Counted from the stretch's first letter, positions 43,351-56,325 are shown. The stretch: DNA of 64,000 bases from Sciurus carolinensis (GCF_902686445.1 NC_062219.1:107881160-107945159), one strand, 5' to 3'. The notes: generated from the sequence alone by a model not told the origin. Translations and numbers: made by a program.

Positions 43351-45590
43351 GTATCTATTATTTCTTATATTTTAAAATTCTTTGTTCACAGAAAAAATAA
43401 TTGATTTTTAAAAAATTAAATGTGCTATTTATCTGTTGAAGTACAAAACTTGGGGGAAATATTGGAAAGGAAATTTCAGGTATCAAAAGAATTTTTCTTT
43501 TTTAGTACTCTGGCTCTGGTTTCACTTCAACTAGGAAATGCCACATCTCTCTGGTTGGTGAATATATAGACTGCATGCAGGTACAGAGTATGTAGAGGAA
43601 AGAAACTCAAGCAATTTGACTTCTTCCTATGAAAAGAAAACTTTTTAATTCGATGTTGAATCTTTTATTATTTTCTGTTAACATATCAGAGACCTTAAGG
43701 GGTTTCTCAGGATGGTCCCAAAGAATAAAGAATCAAAACTCGCAAGATGATGGAAGATTATCTCAGTATGAAGTTCATATGCTATGTTTTCCGTTAGAAT
43801 TATTTCACTCTAAATTATATAGATTTTAAAAGTTTATTTCTAAAATGTAGTTCCCAAGGAACTATTTAAGATTTTCAGAAGATGTTTTTGAAAAATATGA
43901 TTTAGAATGTAAGGAAAGCAGATACTCTAATCCTAACAAGGTGAGTAAATGCCCTTTCAAATGCAAGTTCTTAGTGTATAGTAATATTTATTGACTACTA
44001 GGGCTAATACTATCTACAAACCCAAGAATTTACTTAGGGTTCATTTAAGAAAACAAGACAATTTAATGGGAAGTGAAGAAAAAAATAAATATACTCTGTG
44101 CATTTTAATTAATAATGAAAATGCACAGATATTTTCAGGTAAACGTACTCATGAATACATCACCACTCCCCATCTGGGAATCTTCATGGGGTTGTAAGCT
44201 TCTCTGCCTGGGCCAAAGCCTTCCCACACGCCTCAGACTCTCTGCCTGTACTTCCTTCCTGTCAGCCTTCCACTCCTAGGGTCATACAACTCCCTGCTTG
44301 GCTTCCCTATCAGCAACGTCTTGGTCTTTCTTTCTACTTCTCCGCTCCAGGTCTCCGCACACTGAATTGTACTAACTGTTTTCTTTTCACACTTGTTACT
44401 GTCTAGCTTAACTATTTTAGAAACAGTCGTTTTGGTGACTGTTAAATATGGTTTTTCTCAAAAGAAATGAAAAGTAACATACTATTCTCTAACATTTTCC
44501 AATGAACTCTGGAAGAAATATAGATTAAACAAAGTATCAAGTTTACAGATATGTAAATTATCCTCATAAAATTTATCAGATAGCATCAAAAAGACACCTA
44601 GTCTCTACTTGAGTAAAACTCTCAGAACTCAACCAAGTCAATTCAGGTTCTCAAAAACACTTCTGAATCAACACTAAGCCAAAAATAGGAATGCTTTTTA
44701 AGACAGCCTAACCCTTACAGTGAGCTGAAAGTACTTTACCATGGAGAGAATTGAAAGTGGTCTCATCTTGGATGATTTGTCCCAATAGGCTAGCAAGAGA
44801 TTCCTTGGAAATTCATTTTGTAGATACTTAATGCTATGACATCTTATATTTTGCTTTTGAAGTAAAGGAAGTTTTTGTTGTTTGTTTGTTTGTTTTCAAT
44901 TTTTCTCTTCAGAACTGAAGAAGTGTGAAATACAAGTTTGGAGAATTGCTGAGAACAGCCCAATAACCCTGCCAAATGAACCTCTTGGGGAATATAACTT
45001 CTGTTCATTAGAGCAAGACTTGCTGTTTAGGAAGCAAACTCACCTTGCTGGGGAGAGGGGCGAGTATTAGGCAGGCAGATGTTAGTGCTTCTTAGAGTGA
45101 CAAACTGAACAGCCAGTTCTAAGGGCTGGAGCATTAGCTACAGAACAGCTTTGAAGAGCAAGGAGCTCCTTGGCCTATTTTGGAGGGGTTTTGTTTTGTT
45201 TTAAAGTTTCAAAACGCTAGTGAGGTAAAAGGGGGAAAAAAGAGGTCATGGCTAGTATTTTCCCACCAATTTTAGCCAGTAAATGTATTTATATTATTTC
45301 ACTTTTGTCTTTCATATTTTCAACTTGATTCCTTTAAAACTTCTTCAACATATTTAACAGAAGGTCTTTGTTGAATCTCTATCCTAATAGACACAGGAAT
45401 GGCTAGCATTGTCAAACATTTACGAATGATCGTAAAGCAAAAGAATTTGAGGAAATTATCCCAGTGTTTTAGAGACAGTCTTGTCTGAGATCAATGAATT
45501 TCAAGTTATTTTGCCTCAAACTATAATATTCCTCAAGTTTTCTCATAGTACACCCCAATCAACCCCAATTCCAAACTTCTGAACCCTATT
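43351..45590. other. Intergenic DNA, nothing recognised
   Basis: Over 2.2 kb without a repeat I can name. A patch at 44,190-44,360 is GC-richer than its surroundings but shows no splice-bounded open frame or RNA-like structure that I can support. Confidence 0.45.
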
Positions 45591-46330
45591 ATGAGGTTCA
45601 CTGATTCATTGAAATTCATTCATCAACAAATCTAAGAAATATTCTAAACTCTAAGAATATACCCACTGCAGGGAGGAAGCAAAAATCCATGTTCTTACAG
45701 AACTGACTTACTATACAATGCTGGAGAGACAAGAAATATTTTTTAAAATGTTATTTAGTAATACAGTAGAAAGTGGCAAATACCAAAGAAAAATGCTATC
45801 AAATAGTTGCAAGAACTGTGGGAGAGCCTGCAATTGTAAATAAATGGCCTGGGCAGGGTAATGAAGTGATATCTGAACAAAGATGTAAAGTAGCAGAGAA
45901 AGTAGGACCTACAGATGTGTGGAAGGATCATACACCAAGCAGCGAGAACATAGTTCCAACCTCCGTGTTTTGGAGTGTGCCTGGAAAGCTCAGGGAGTGG
46001 CAGAGGTAGAGCAGAGTAAATAGAAAGAGACAGGCTATGAATTATGCCAGTGGTACCAGTATGTTTACTGGAATTGCACATTTACTCTAAAAGAAGTGGG
46101 TATCATTGGAGGGTTTTCTGGAAGGGTATGACATAAACTGATATACATCTTACTGAAAATTTTGACAATAGAGTCTATGCAGTCAGATGAGATCAGGAAA
46201 ATAGTTCAGAGTCTATTGCAATAGCCAAAGTCAAGGTTTGGTAGTATTTGGAAATAGGATAGGAGTGACAGAGTGGTGGTAATGAGTAGATGATTCTAGA
46301 TGTAATTTGAAAGTGGAGCCAATTGTTGTT
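45591..46330 (-). repeat. Probable L2-type LINE remnant
   Basis: The order attcattcatcaacaaatc, gaacaaagatgtaaagtagc, tggagggttttctggaaggg, atgacataaactgata and tctattgcaatagccaaagt matches an ancient mammal-wide LINE that I associate with L2. The family name is from memory. Confidence 0.45.
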
Positions 46331-47075
46331 GGAGTGAACATAGTATACAGGTAAGAGAAAGGAAGTTTGTTGACTTCTGCTATTTTAGAATGGAGTTGTC
46401 AAGAATTGACATGGGAAATCATAAGTTAAATAGTCACTGGATAAGATTATAAGATTTGATTTTGAACATGATAGGTTTGAAATATCTAGATATATACAGA
46501 CTTTCTTTTAGAAATAAATGGAGATGTCAAACAAGAAGTAGGATGAAAGAGTATGGAATCAGGTGAGAAATCAAGGCTGATCAAGTAGATTTGCCAATCA
46601 TCAGTAGGAAATGATTATTATGGAGATTAAATGAGTCCCCAAAAGGATTATATCTGCACACAGAAGAGAATTGGCACGAAGACTGAATCCTAACAGCCTC
46701 TAATGAAACTAAGATCAAATATCAACAAAGAAAGAAAATTAGAAGAATGTGGCAATTTAAAGTCTTTTCTTGGTGGGAAAAATAATCAAAAGTGTGAGAT
46801 GATGCTTTCCAGTTTGTAGGCCAAATTAACAAGGACTATATACTGAATCTCAGATTTAGTAATGGGAAACTCATTGGTGACTTGGAATAAACAAAAAGTT
46901 TCGCATTGTTTTGGAAGTTATTTATATGTTGGTAGGCATTCTTTTGTGATAAGTATATGAAGAAATGCAATGGTATTTTTAGAAACGATTTATTATTCCA
47001 GTTCATTAATTGCTAAAATAATTCTGCATTCAAGTTAAGCTATTGATGTGTCTTCTGTTTGAATGGGTAAAAATA
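46331..47075. other. Intergenic DNA, nothing recognised
   Basis: No feature seen. Confidence 0.4.
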
Positions 47076-47285
47076 GCATGAGCTTTGTACAGTTAAAGAT
47101 GTGAACTTGAATCTTTATTCTTGAATTTATTAACTTAGATTATCAAATCACTTTATGACCTAAAAATTCAATTTTAACTGAAAATGAGAATAAAAATACC
47201 CAGCTTTTAGGGAGTTTTATAAGCTTTAGATATAAACCATTCATAGATTGGTACCTACTAAAATAATATGTATGGTAACAAAATT
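47076..47285 (+). repeat. MIR SINE, sense, diverged
   Basis: gatgtgaacttgaatcttta, atcaaatcactttatgacc and ctgaaaatgagaataaaaat follow the MIR order. Confidence 0.55.
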
Positions 47286-47289
47286 ACAT

Positions 47290-47395
47290 TGAGGGAGGGG
47301 TGTAGTTTAGTGGCAGTGAGCTTGCCTGGCATACATGAGGCTATAGGTTTGTTTTCCAGCATTGCAAAAAAAACAAAAAAAAACAAAAAAAAGAA
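47290..47395 (+). repeat. ID SINE, sense, diverged
   Basis: gaggggtgtagtttagtggc, gagcttgcctggcatacatg and gtttgttttccagcattg, then an A-rich tail with C interruptions. Confidence 0.75.
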
Positions 47396-47650
47396 TTAAA
47401 TTAAGCAGTTTATCATCTGAAATAATAGATTATACATGTGTTTCACCTCTTCCTCCTGAACCTTCTATATTATAGTAATAATGAGAATAGAGGGGGATAA
47501 ATATTTGATAACAACAACAGCAATAGAAACTAATAAGAGGATTCATCAGAAAAGAGAATCAGTATCTTTGTGGAAGAAGTGAAAGTAGACGGAGGAGTGG
47601 AGTCTGCTAAAGCAGAGCAGAAAGAGCTGCAGCCTAGAATATGTACAATG

Positions 47651-47815
47651 CAAGCTATTATGCTAGATATTTAAACATTTTGCCTCATTAATCTGAAGGA
47701 CCATCACACCCATAATGTTAGAATCCTGTAATCTAAGAACTAGAGTCTAGTATCTAGTAAGTGGAGGTAGAACTGAAATCTAACTCATTTTTGCCTGACA
47801 TTCACTCCATGATGA
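47651..47815 (-). repeat. MIR SINE, antisense
   Basis: gatatttaaacattttgcct, ctagtatctagtaagtggag and gaactgaaatctaactcatt follow the antisense MIR order. Confidence 0.5.
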
Positions 47816-49440
47816 TGTCATACAGTGCAACACATCCTCCAGCATGGGAAGCCATCTTTATTCAGCAGAATCAGACTAGATTGAGCCATGGGATGCAGAG
47901 GACTGGCTTTTAGGAACTGCCAGGAAGTATGTGGCAGCTGTGTGGGTGTGGTTCCCTGTCTCCTTCTGGAATATTCCCTCTTAAGTGAATGGTTCCCCTA
48001 ACTCCACCCTATCCTGTCCATCACAGAAACTCCTCCTAGTCCTTGCCCCCTTTACCTGTATGTTATAAACAAAGAGAGTTGGGCAAGTTGTTGTAGTAAG
48101 AGGCCAGAGCTGGTATGGCTACACCCATCATGCCCCCTCTCATTTACAAAGAATATTGGCTCTTGTGTGTTTATTGAATAGATAGGTTTTTTGGGTAACT
48201 GAGTGATATACACTAACATCATCCTCTGGCAGTTAACCCTTTTCTCATCCATGTGGGACGTGGCAGAGGGGACCCTCACACTCCAGACTTACAGTGTTTT
48301 TATTAGCCTATGAAACTATAAGTCATTCAAATATCCTAAAATACAAGTTTTGTTACAATGAGAAAACTTAGTTTTTGAATAGCTTAACTTTCTGAATTTC
48401 TTTCCCAGGGAGATAAAATTCAAACCGGATCACTTTCCCTCAATATTTTATTTTTAGAGGACTGAAACGTATACTAGCATTCCCTTTGACAAGCAACTCT
48501 AGACAAAGAGTTAAGCAGTAATGTGTGAAACTAGGAAAGAGAAAAGGACATATTAGAGCACTGAGGAGATTAATAAGTGTCAAAGAGAAAAGCTGAATAA
48601 AGGATATGGTATTTAGGGATCAAGATGCTACTGAGTGAGTCAAGTAGTTTTGAATAATAATGTGAGTGATAAGCAGTTTCATGTCCTGGAGGAAAAGAAT
48701 ATTGGCAGGAGACTGGGTTTTCTCTAAAAGCAATGCTTGGATCATATGAGATATGAATCTCTTTCATTAAGATTCCAGAGACTTTATATATTGTGAAACA
48801 GATCGACCCTCCTTGTTCAAGCTGCTATTGTTTTTTAATGTCTACTCTCATGGTAAAATATTCTAACAATATTCTGCATTATTTGAATAAAAAAGTCAAT
48901 TATAAAATCACAAATTATAATGAATTTGTATTTCAGTATTTAATTTACAAACAGTGTGCAGTTTTAATGCTGACATGTATTTATGAAGACAACAGCAGGA
49001 GAGAAACTTCATGAAGTCAGATTGTTTTTCTCCACATCTTATGAATAACTAGAATGTACTGAAGAGACGATAACATAAGACTCAGAAATTCATCTTCTGT
49101 AGGATATCCAAAAATGATCAACTTGAGGCACATATTTATAGATTTAGGTGCCAGAAGTCATTAAATTAAAATCCATGAGGTATATGTTCACTGACCTCTT
49201 ATTATCCCTTCCAGAAGATTTTCCCATTTTCAAGATGTAATTTCTAGGTTCATTATTTACTATGGAGAAACATTATAACATTGGAAAATTGAGTGTTTTG
49301 AGGGATATATTATTCGTCAAAATATACTAGATGTTGATTGCCCCTCTGAATACCAACACACAGGGCTTTTTCTTGGATTGGAATCACAGGTATAGTGTTC
49401 ACAGTAGTGATGATGGTAGTGGTAATGGTAGGGGTGATAA
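47816..49440. other. Intergenic DNA, nothing recognised
   Basis: No exon, RNA gene or named repeat seen. Confidence 0.4.
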
Positions 49441-49655
49441 TGCTTGCATCCACTTGCTACGAGTCAGGTAGTATTGTAAAAACTTTATATTTATTAATTA
49501 CTTTGATCTTTGCAGATAGTTCCAGAATGTGGGAACTGTATTAGATTTAAAAATGAAGAAGTAGAGGCAGACAGATTAATTTTCCCAGGTCCATACAGCT
49601 TGTTATTGAAGAAATTGGGTTCCAAATCCTAGCAATCTCACTCCTGAACTTTGCT
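49441..49655 (-). repeat. MIR SINE, antisense
   Basis: acttgctacgagtcaggtag, aaaaatgaagaagtagaggc, ttttcccaggtccatacagc and gggttccaaatcctagc match the antisense MIR order well. Confidence 0.65.
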
Positions 49656-50355
49656 GCTTCAAGAGAAAATAGATAGGCCTTTTGGAATATGAATTTAGTG
49701 ATTTGTATAAAAAATATTTTCCACATTAAAATGGATGGAAGTCTTCCAATAATTATTTACTTTAGTGGTATTTCCCCTAGAAAAAAATATTTGTACTCAT
49801 CCACATACTAATTCTCATTTTCTTTGACCATTGGCATATCTTTCCAAGATAATTGGTCTGAAAAAGGGGCAGGTCCCTGTAGCTTATAATCAATAATAAA
49901 GTCTAACTTTTCAAGTTATATCACTTGATCAGCATCTTTTTCTACCTGGGAAATGGTAATTACCCAACTCTAGCCCACTCTGTCCTTCGTGTCTCACCTA
50001 AGGAAAGGGGAAAAGGGTAAGAAACACTTCTGAAGGCATAACCCAGGTATTCCTACCCTTACAGATTGAGATTTAATCAGGATTCTATGATGCTTTCTTT
50101 CTTCCCCACCTTTCTACCATATCAACAGGGCTCCCATACACTAATAGTGGACTAAAACTCAAAGAGCAGTAAGACAAAACTTCAATTTAAGAAGAAATAT
50201 TTAGGGAAACAGAGAGACAAGAAAAATAAAAAATTTCAACAAAGAAAACTGAAGTCTCTGACACCTGCTATAAAAGATAACTATATAGTTCATATTAAAT
50301 CATTAATTGCTAAGAATTCTAATGGAAAAATAGGTAACAGGTAAGAAAAGATAAA
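49656..50355. other. Intergenic DNA, nothing recognised
   Basis: No feature seen. Confidence 0.4.
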
Positions 50356-51395
50356 TAGTAGAAGCAAAGAGAAAGAGATATACTAATGAAGACTAGGGGA
50401 AAGTGATGGAAACAAACAACAATAACAGTAAAAGAAATGGAGGAGAATGCCTGGGTTGGGCTTATCAGTAAACTAAAGATGAACAAGGAAAGAATCAGCT
50501 TAACATTTCAAACTAAAAAATATATATTTATATATATGTATATGTATACATACATATATATATCATTCCAAACTGAAATATATATATATGAATAGAATAC
50601 ATATAAAAACAATAGAATATTAAGAACTGTGGTACAATCACAAAAAACATACATATAACTGAAATACTGAAAGAATAGAGAGAAAAAGAAGCAAATGGCA
50701 GTGTTAAGAAACAATGGTTAAGAATTTTTCAAAATTAATCTGATCAAACCACAGGTATGTAAAATTCAAAGAACATCAAGCAAGAGAAATACCAAAAAAT
50801 TGCACCTAGGTAAACCATATTCAAACTGCACAAAACCAAAGCAAAACAGAAAATCCTGGAAGACAGAGAGGAAAACGTCCTACCTTATTTAGAAGGAAAG
50901 CATTATTATACTTCTCACCAGAAACCACACAAACAATAAAAGAGCACAGTGAAATGCATCTAGAAAGGCAGATTTGGTCTCAAATTTGACAACACCAGAG
51001 GGTGACTATAATTTACAACGTCTTGTATAACTTAGGAAGAATGAAAAGAGAGGAATTTGAAGACTAAAAACAAAAACAGGAACAAAATAATGTAAAAAAG
51101 ATGGAAATGCTAATTACCCTGATTTGAAAATTACACATTATGTACATATATTAAAAAATCACACTATCTTCCTAATTGTGTATAATTAGTATGTGTCACT
51201 AGAAATAAAAAAGAATGAAAAAGAAAATATAGAAGAAAATGTTGAAAGAAAAATGGCACAAACTTGGATGCCTTTACCCATTGAAATTATCTTTCAAAGG
51301 ATAAAGGAGAAAAAAATATTTTGTCAGATGAACAAAAACTGAATGAATTTATTACCACAACTACCCTGCAAGAAGCGTTTTAAAAAGTTATTCAA
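50356..51395 (+). mobile_element. Old L1/HAL1-type ORF1 remnant, sense
   Basis: gaatgcctgggttgggctta, gtaaactaaagatgaacaag, aaagaatcagc, then gaaaatcctggaagacagag and ctcaccagaaacca recall the ORF1 of old L1 or half-L1 elements. It is interrupted by an AT-rich repeat (50,518-50,590) and has no open frame. Confidence 0.5.
50518..50590. repeat. AT-rich simple repeat, two blocks
   Basis: TATATA-type tracts at 50,518-50,562 and 50,578-50,590, separated by tcattccaaactg, itself related to the catttcaaact upstream. Confidence 0.85.
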
Positions 51396-52039
51396 TGCTA
51401 TGAATTTCACTGCCTTCACAGTGTCCCAGAGGTGTTGATATGTTGTATCACTTCTCTTTTACTTCTAAGTAATTTTTATTTCACTTCTGATTTCTTCTGC
51501 TATCCATTCATCATATAATAGTGAATTGTTTAGTCTCCAGGTGTTAGAGTATTTTCTACTTTTTGTCTTATCATTGATTTCTAATTTCATTCCATTATGA
51601 TCTGATAGTATGCAAGGTATTATCTCTATTTCTTTGTATTTCCTAAGAATTGCTTTGTGACCTAAAATATGGTCTATTTTAGAAAATTTTCCATGTGTTG
51701 CTGAGAAGAAGGTGTATCAGTCATTGATGGATGGGATGTTCTATTATATGTCAAGTCTAGTTTTTTAATTGTATTTCTTAGTTCTATAGCTTCTTTATTT
51801 AGATTTTATTTGGAAGATCTATCTAGTGTTGAGAGAGCTATCTTAAAGTTACCCAGTATTATTGTGCTGTGATCTGTTTGATTGTTGATATTGAGGAGGG
51901 TTTGTTTGATGAATGTAGCTACTCCATTATTTGGGACATAATGGTTTATAATAATTATTTCTTCTTATTATATGATTCCCTTAAGCAGTATGAAATGACC
52001 TTCTTTGTCTCTTCTGATTATCTTCTGTTTTCCGGGGTT

Positions 52040-52625
52040 TTTTCTGTACTGGGAATTGAACTCGGGCACTCGACCACTAAGCCACATCCCCAGTCCTATT
52101 TCGTATATTATTTAGAGACAACGTCTCACTGAGTTGCTTAGCATCTTGCTTTTGCTGAGGCTGGCTTTGAATTAGTGCAAAACTGACACTGCTACAAAAA
52201 AACAAAAATAGACCATTCACTCAGATGATTCTGTATTTTATACTTGTATCTTAAAAATAACACTTTTCATTGCCAGTTTTAACATCAGTAGTAATTCAAG
52301 CCATATGTAAACCAACTATTGTGTACTACTTAAAATAATTCTGAATCCATCTTATAAATATATAATTCTATAATCTTCTTCTGTTTCTAAATGCTGCTGT
52401 ATAATATATTGACTGATTTAACATTTGGACTTTTTTTCATCATAAGCCCATGTAACATATTACTTACCTCTAACTTTTCTCAATTCTTGATTTCATTTCA
52501 TGTTTTATTTCCCATTAGCTTCATTTTCTCTCTTTCTTTCATTTCTTCTTCATTTCTTTTTTTGTACCCCTGCCTCAGTCTCCTGAGCCACTGGAATTAT
52601 AGATGTGTGCCATGGCACCCTGCTT
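52040..52625 (-). repeat. ID-B1 SINE, antisense, split by a 390-bp insert
   Basis: Left piece 52,040-52,168 holds the ID half (gtactgggaattgaactcgg, ccacatccccagtcc) and the start of the B1 half (gagttgcttagc, gctgaggctggctttga). Right piece 52,562-52,625 holds the rest of B1 (tgcctcagtctcctgag, attatagatgtgtgcc). Removing the insert rejoins a normal SINE. Confidence 0.82.
52169..52561. other. Insert of unknown origin inside a SINE
   Basis: About 390 AT-rich bases with no similarity I recognise. It begins agtgcaaaactgacactgct and ends in a pyrimidine-rich stretch (tttcatttcttcttcatttc). No clear terminal inverted repeat. It could be an antisense retrocopy (the T/C-rich right end would not fit the tail, which should be at the left), a DNA transposon relic, or an LTR relic. 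Confidence 0.5.
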
Positions 52626-54118
52626 AACTTTGGTTTGCAATCCACTTTATCTGCTATGAGGTTAGAAACCTGCTGGTTTATGAGGACCATATGAATAATA
52701 TCTTTTTTTCCCAAACTTTCATTTTCAGTCTGTGGATGTCTTTGCCTATGAGGTGAGTCTCTTGGAGGCATTATATGGTTGAGTCTTGTTTTAATCAAAT
52801 CTGCAAGATTATGTCTTTGAATTGATGAGTTTAGACCATTTACATTCCATGTTATTACTGAAAGATACTTTATATTTCTTGTCATTTTGGTTTATTTATA
52901 GTTTTTAAATTGAACTAGATTCTTCTTTGAATATTCTTTCTGGTGTTTGTTCTCCCTCTCCTGGTTTTCATTTTTATTCCCCATATCTTCTTCATGAAAT
53001 ATTTTATTGAGTATGTTTCGTAGTGATGGCTTTGTAGTTGTGAATTTTTTTAACTTCTGTTTATCATGAAAGGCTTTTATTTCATCTTCAAATCTGAAGT
53101 TTAATTTTGCTGAACACAGTATTCTTGGTTGGCATCCATTTCCTTTTGCCACCCGCACATCAGATAGGGCATTCATTTCTAAGATGTACAAAGAACTCAA
53201 AAATCTTACCACGGAAAAAACAAATAACCCAATCAATAAATGGGCAAAGGAACTAAACAGACCCTTCTCAAAAGAAGAAATATGAATGACAGACAATTAT
53301 ATGAAAAAATGTTCAATAACTCTAGCCATTTGAGAAATGCAAATTAAAACTACACTGAGATATCATCTCACTCTAGTCAGAACAGCATTTATCAAGACTA
53401 TATAAGTAACAACAAATATTAGTGAGAATGTGGGGGAAAGGGAAGGCTCATACATTGTTGGTGGGACTGCAAGTTGCTGCAACTCTGGAAAGCAGTGTGG
53501 AAATTCCTCAAAAAACTAGGAATGGGACCATCATTTGACCCAGTTATCCCACTCCTCAGCATATATCCAAAGAATTTAAAATCAGCAAACATAGCCACAT
53601 CAATGTTAATAACAGCACAATTCACTATAGCTAAGTTATGAAACCAACCTAGATGCCCATCAAAAGATGAATGGATAAAAAAATTGTGGTAAATTCACAC
53701 AATGGAATATTACTCAGCCATAAAGAAGAATGACTATGACATTTGCCAGTAAATGGATTCTGGAGATTATCATGCTAAGTGAAATAATCGAATCACCCAA
53801 ACCCAAAGTTTGAATGTTTTCACTGATATGTGGAAGTTAAACCCCAATAAAAGGGGAGGAAAAGAAGTCAGTAGATTAGGCAAGAGGAACGAAAGGAAGG
53901 AATGGTGAATAAGAATAGGAAAGATGGTAGAATAAATGTAACATAATTTCCCTATGTACACATATGAAAATACCTAAGTAGATCGTACCATCATGCCCAC
54001 CCACAAGAATGGGGTCTTAATTAGAATAAGATATATCCCAAGCTTGCATAATTTTATCAAGATGGATTCTACTGTCATGTATAACTAAAAAGAACAAATA
54101 AAAAATTGTTGAAAGGGG

Positions 54119-54735
54119 AAAAAATTCTTGGTGCCATGTAATTTGAATTTGCCCAAGTATTTAAGTATTTGGTCCTATAGTTTGAGTACCTGATTTTTAT
54201 TTTATTGTTTTAAAATCTGAATTGTGATGCTGTGATCTGATGAAACAAAATTACTTTTACTAAAGTAGTTGTTTTATGATATGTTTAAATAATGAGAATA
54301 TTGACACTTTTGGAATCAGCATTCAAATAAATATGTGGGCTTTTGGCAAAAATAAGAAAGCTATTGTGCAGGAAGTAAAATGATACAGAAACTTGGATCA
54401 AAGTAATGAAAAACATCAGTGAAAGAATAAATAAATGTAAAATAAAGTCATTTAATTTGTTTTCTTAATTCATGTAATATACAACTATTTAATTAATAGA
54501 AGTAATATAGTGGGTAATTTTAGAATGCATATAAGTGAAATTAATGATAGTAATACCATGAGGAACTAGATTGAAAAATAGTTAATAATTGGATAGGACT
54601 TACTTAAATCACACTACAATCATTATAGTGAAACTGAACTCAGTTTAGTTGAAAACGTTTATTGCAAACCCTGATTAAGTCACTCAAAATATTTTAAGGT
54701 ACAATTAATGTGTTTAGGAGAGAAAATTATATGAA
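54119..54735. other. AT-rich intergenic DNA
   Basis: Nothing recognised. Confidence 0.4.
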
Positions 54736-55337
54736 TATTACAGTTTGGATTTTTTTTTCTTTCTCTCTTTTTTTTTTTTTTTTTTGGTACTGGGGATTGA
54801 ATTCAGATGCAGTCGGCCCATAGGTCACATCCCCAGCCCCTTTTTGTATTTTATTTAGAGACAGGGTCTCACTGAATTACTTAAGGCCTCAATTTTGCTG
54901 AGGTTAGCTTTGAACTTGTGATCCTCCTGCCCCAGCCTCCTGAGAGGTTGGGAATACAGGTGTGCACCACTGCACCTCGCAACGGTTTGGATCTTGAATA
55001 TCCTACAAAGACCATTGTGCTGTAGGCCCCTCCGGTGGAAGAATCTCTGGGATGGTGTTTCCTGTAAGTTCCTTCAGTTATTGGGGTTATCAACAGAGGG
55101 AACCGTGGAACTCTGACTCCTTCTTTTCCCCTTCTTTCCTCCTTCCTTGTCATACCATGAGTGGTTTTGCTCTACCATGTACTCCTGTCATGATATACTC
55201 CATTTCCATAGACCCAAACTAATGGGTTCAACTGAATATGGACTAGGATCTCTAAAACTGTGAGACAAAATAATTTTTTTCTTTATAAGTTGGTTGTCTC
55301 AGGTATTTCATTACATTAATACAAAGCTAATACAATA
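54736..55337 (+). repeat. MaLR-like LTR, sense, split by a SINE near its start
   Basis: The start (ttacagtttggat) is separated by a SINE from the body (54,982 onward: cggtttggatcttgaatatc, ggaagaatctctgggatgg). The end is typical: aaactgtgagacaaaataat, ataagttggttgtctcaggt, aaagctaatacaat. Confidence 0.68.
54751..54981 (-). mobile_element. ID-B1 composite SINE, antisense
   Basis: T-run with C interruptions, ggtactggggattgaattca, cacatccccagccccttttt, agagacagggtctcactgaa, gatcctcctgccccagcctc, ttgggaatacaggtgtgcac. Flanks acagtttggat (54,740-54,750) and acggtttggat (54,982-54,992) form an 11-bp target duplication with one mismatch. This is the most complete ID-B1 dimer in the window. Confidence 0.92.
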
Positions 55338-55571
55338 CATAATACTTAAAACTGACTCAGTAAAGAAAAAAGACATGAAAAGTATGAGTAAAAATTGTCA
55401 TGAATATGAAAGATATTATCTATGTCAATAGTAATTTTCACTATAAATGGTTTACTTACACCAATTTAAAAAGAAGTATTTTCAAAAGAGATTTAAAAAG
55501 AGACCCCAAATCTGTATGATTCATATGAAACCTACCTTAAATATAAAGACAATGACAGAAAGCAAACATAT

Positions 55572-55967
55572 TGTTTTGGTTTGGATGTGAGGTATTCCCC
55601 CAAAAGCTCATTTGAAGAGAACTGATTGGGTTATATGAGCCTTAACCTAATCAGTGAATTTATCCCCTGATGGGATTAACTGAGTGGAAACTGAAGGCAG
55701 GTAGGGGTGGCCGGAGGAGGTAGGCATTGGGAGCCTGCCTTTGGAATATATACTTTCTGTCTGGCAAGTGGAGTCTCACTCTGTGCTCCCTGATCATCAT
55801 GTGAGTTGCTTCCTTCTACCACACTCTTCCGCCATGATGTTCTGCCTCACCTCGAGGAGCCTGCTGTCTTTGAGACCTCTGAAACCATGAGCCACAAAAT
55901 AAACTTTTCTTCCTCTACAATTGTTCTGGTACGTCTTTTAGTCACAACAGTGAAAAGTTGACTAACA
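55572..55967 (+). repeat. ERVL-MaLR LTR, sense, well preserved
   Basis: It starts tgttttggtttggatgtgag and ends ttagtcacaacagtg then gttgactaaca, with aaaataaact as the likely polyadenylation site. It is the reference copy for the antisense LTRs at 1,563, 11,604, 42,886 and 57,994. Confidence 0.85.
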
Positions 55968-56042
55968 TACAAACAAAGAAACATATTCAAACGCAACACA
56001 ACTCATTTTAAAGCCTTAGAACTATATAAAAGTAGAGCAAAC

Positions 56043-56171
56043 TCAGGCGGGGTGGTGCACGCTTGTAATCCCAGCAGCTTGGGAGGCTGAGGCAGGAGGA
56101 TCATGAGTTCAAAACCAGCTTCAGCAAAAATGAGGCAATCACCGGTACCAAAAAAAAAAAAAAAAAAAAAA
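56043..56171 (+). mobile_element. B1-type SINE, sense
   Basis: aggcggggtggtgcacgctt, gtaatcccagcagcttggga, ggctgaggcaggaggatcat and an A-tail of about 20 bases. The ID half is absent apart from the accggtacc tail. Confidence 0.9.
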
Positions 56172-56230
56172 TGTAGGGCAAAGCAGACTTCAGAATAAGG
56201 AAAATTATTAAGGATAAAGACAGGATATTA

Positions 56231-56325
56231 GGGGCTGGGCATATAGCTCAGGTTGTATAGTGTTTCCCTGTCAAGCATAAAGACATGGGTTCAATCCACA
56301 GCACCGGAAAAAAAGAAAAAAAGGA
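56231..56325 (+). mobile_element. ID SINE, sense
   Basis: aggggctgggcatatagctc, tgtttccctgtcaagcataa, gggttcaatccacagcaccg and an A-rich tail with a G interruption. Confidence 0.88.

Larger units (their letters stand above)
51400..54118 (+). mobile_element. L1 with inverted 5' half (twin-priming type)
   Basis: The left arm (51,400-53,147) is antisense: from its inner end it reads ORF1 C-terminus ([17 protein letters not shown]), then ORF2 start (NVNGLNSSI) and on to about the middle of the pre-polymerase region at 51,400. The right arm (53,148-54,118) is sense: ORF2 C-terminal part, zinc-knuckle region, 3' UTR and A-rich tail. The reverse-transcriptase region is missing between them. The left arm is interrupted at 52,040-52,625 by a SINE that itself contains an insert. 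Both arms are decayed to a similar degree. Confidence 0.85.

Noticed and set aside
44190..44360. GC-richer patch as an exon or CpG island
   Set aside because: No long open frame, few CpG pairs, and no splice-like pattern that stands out.
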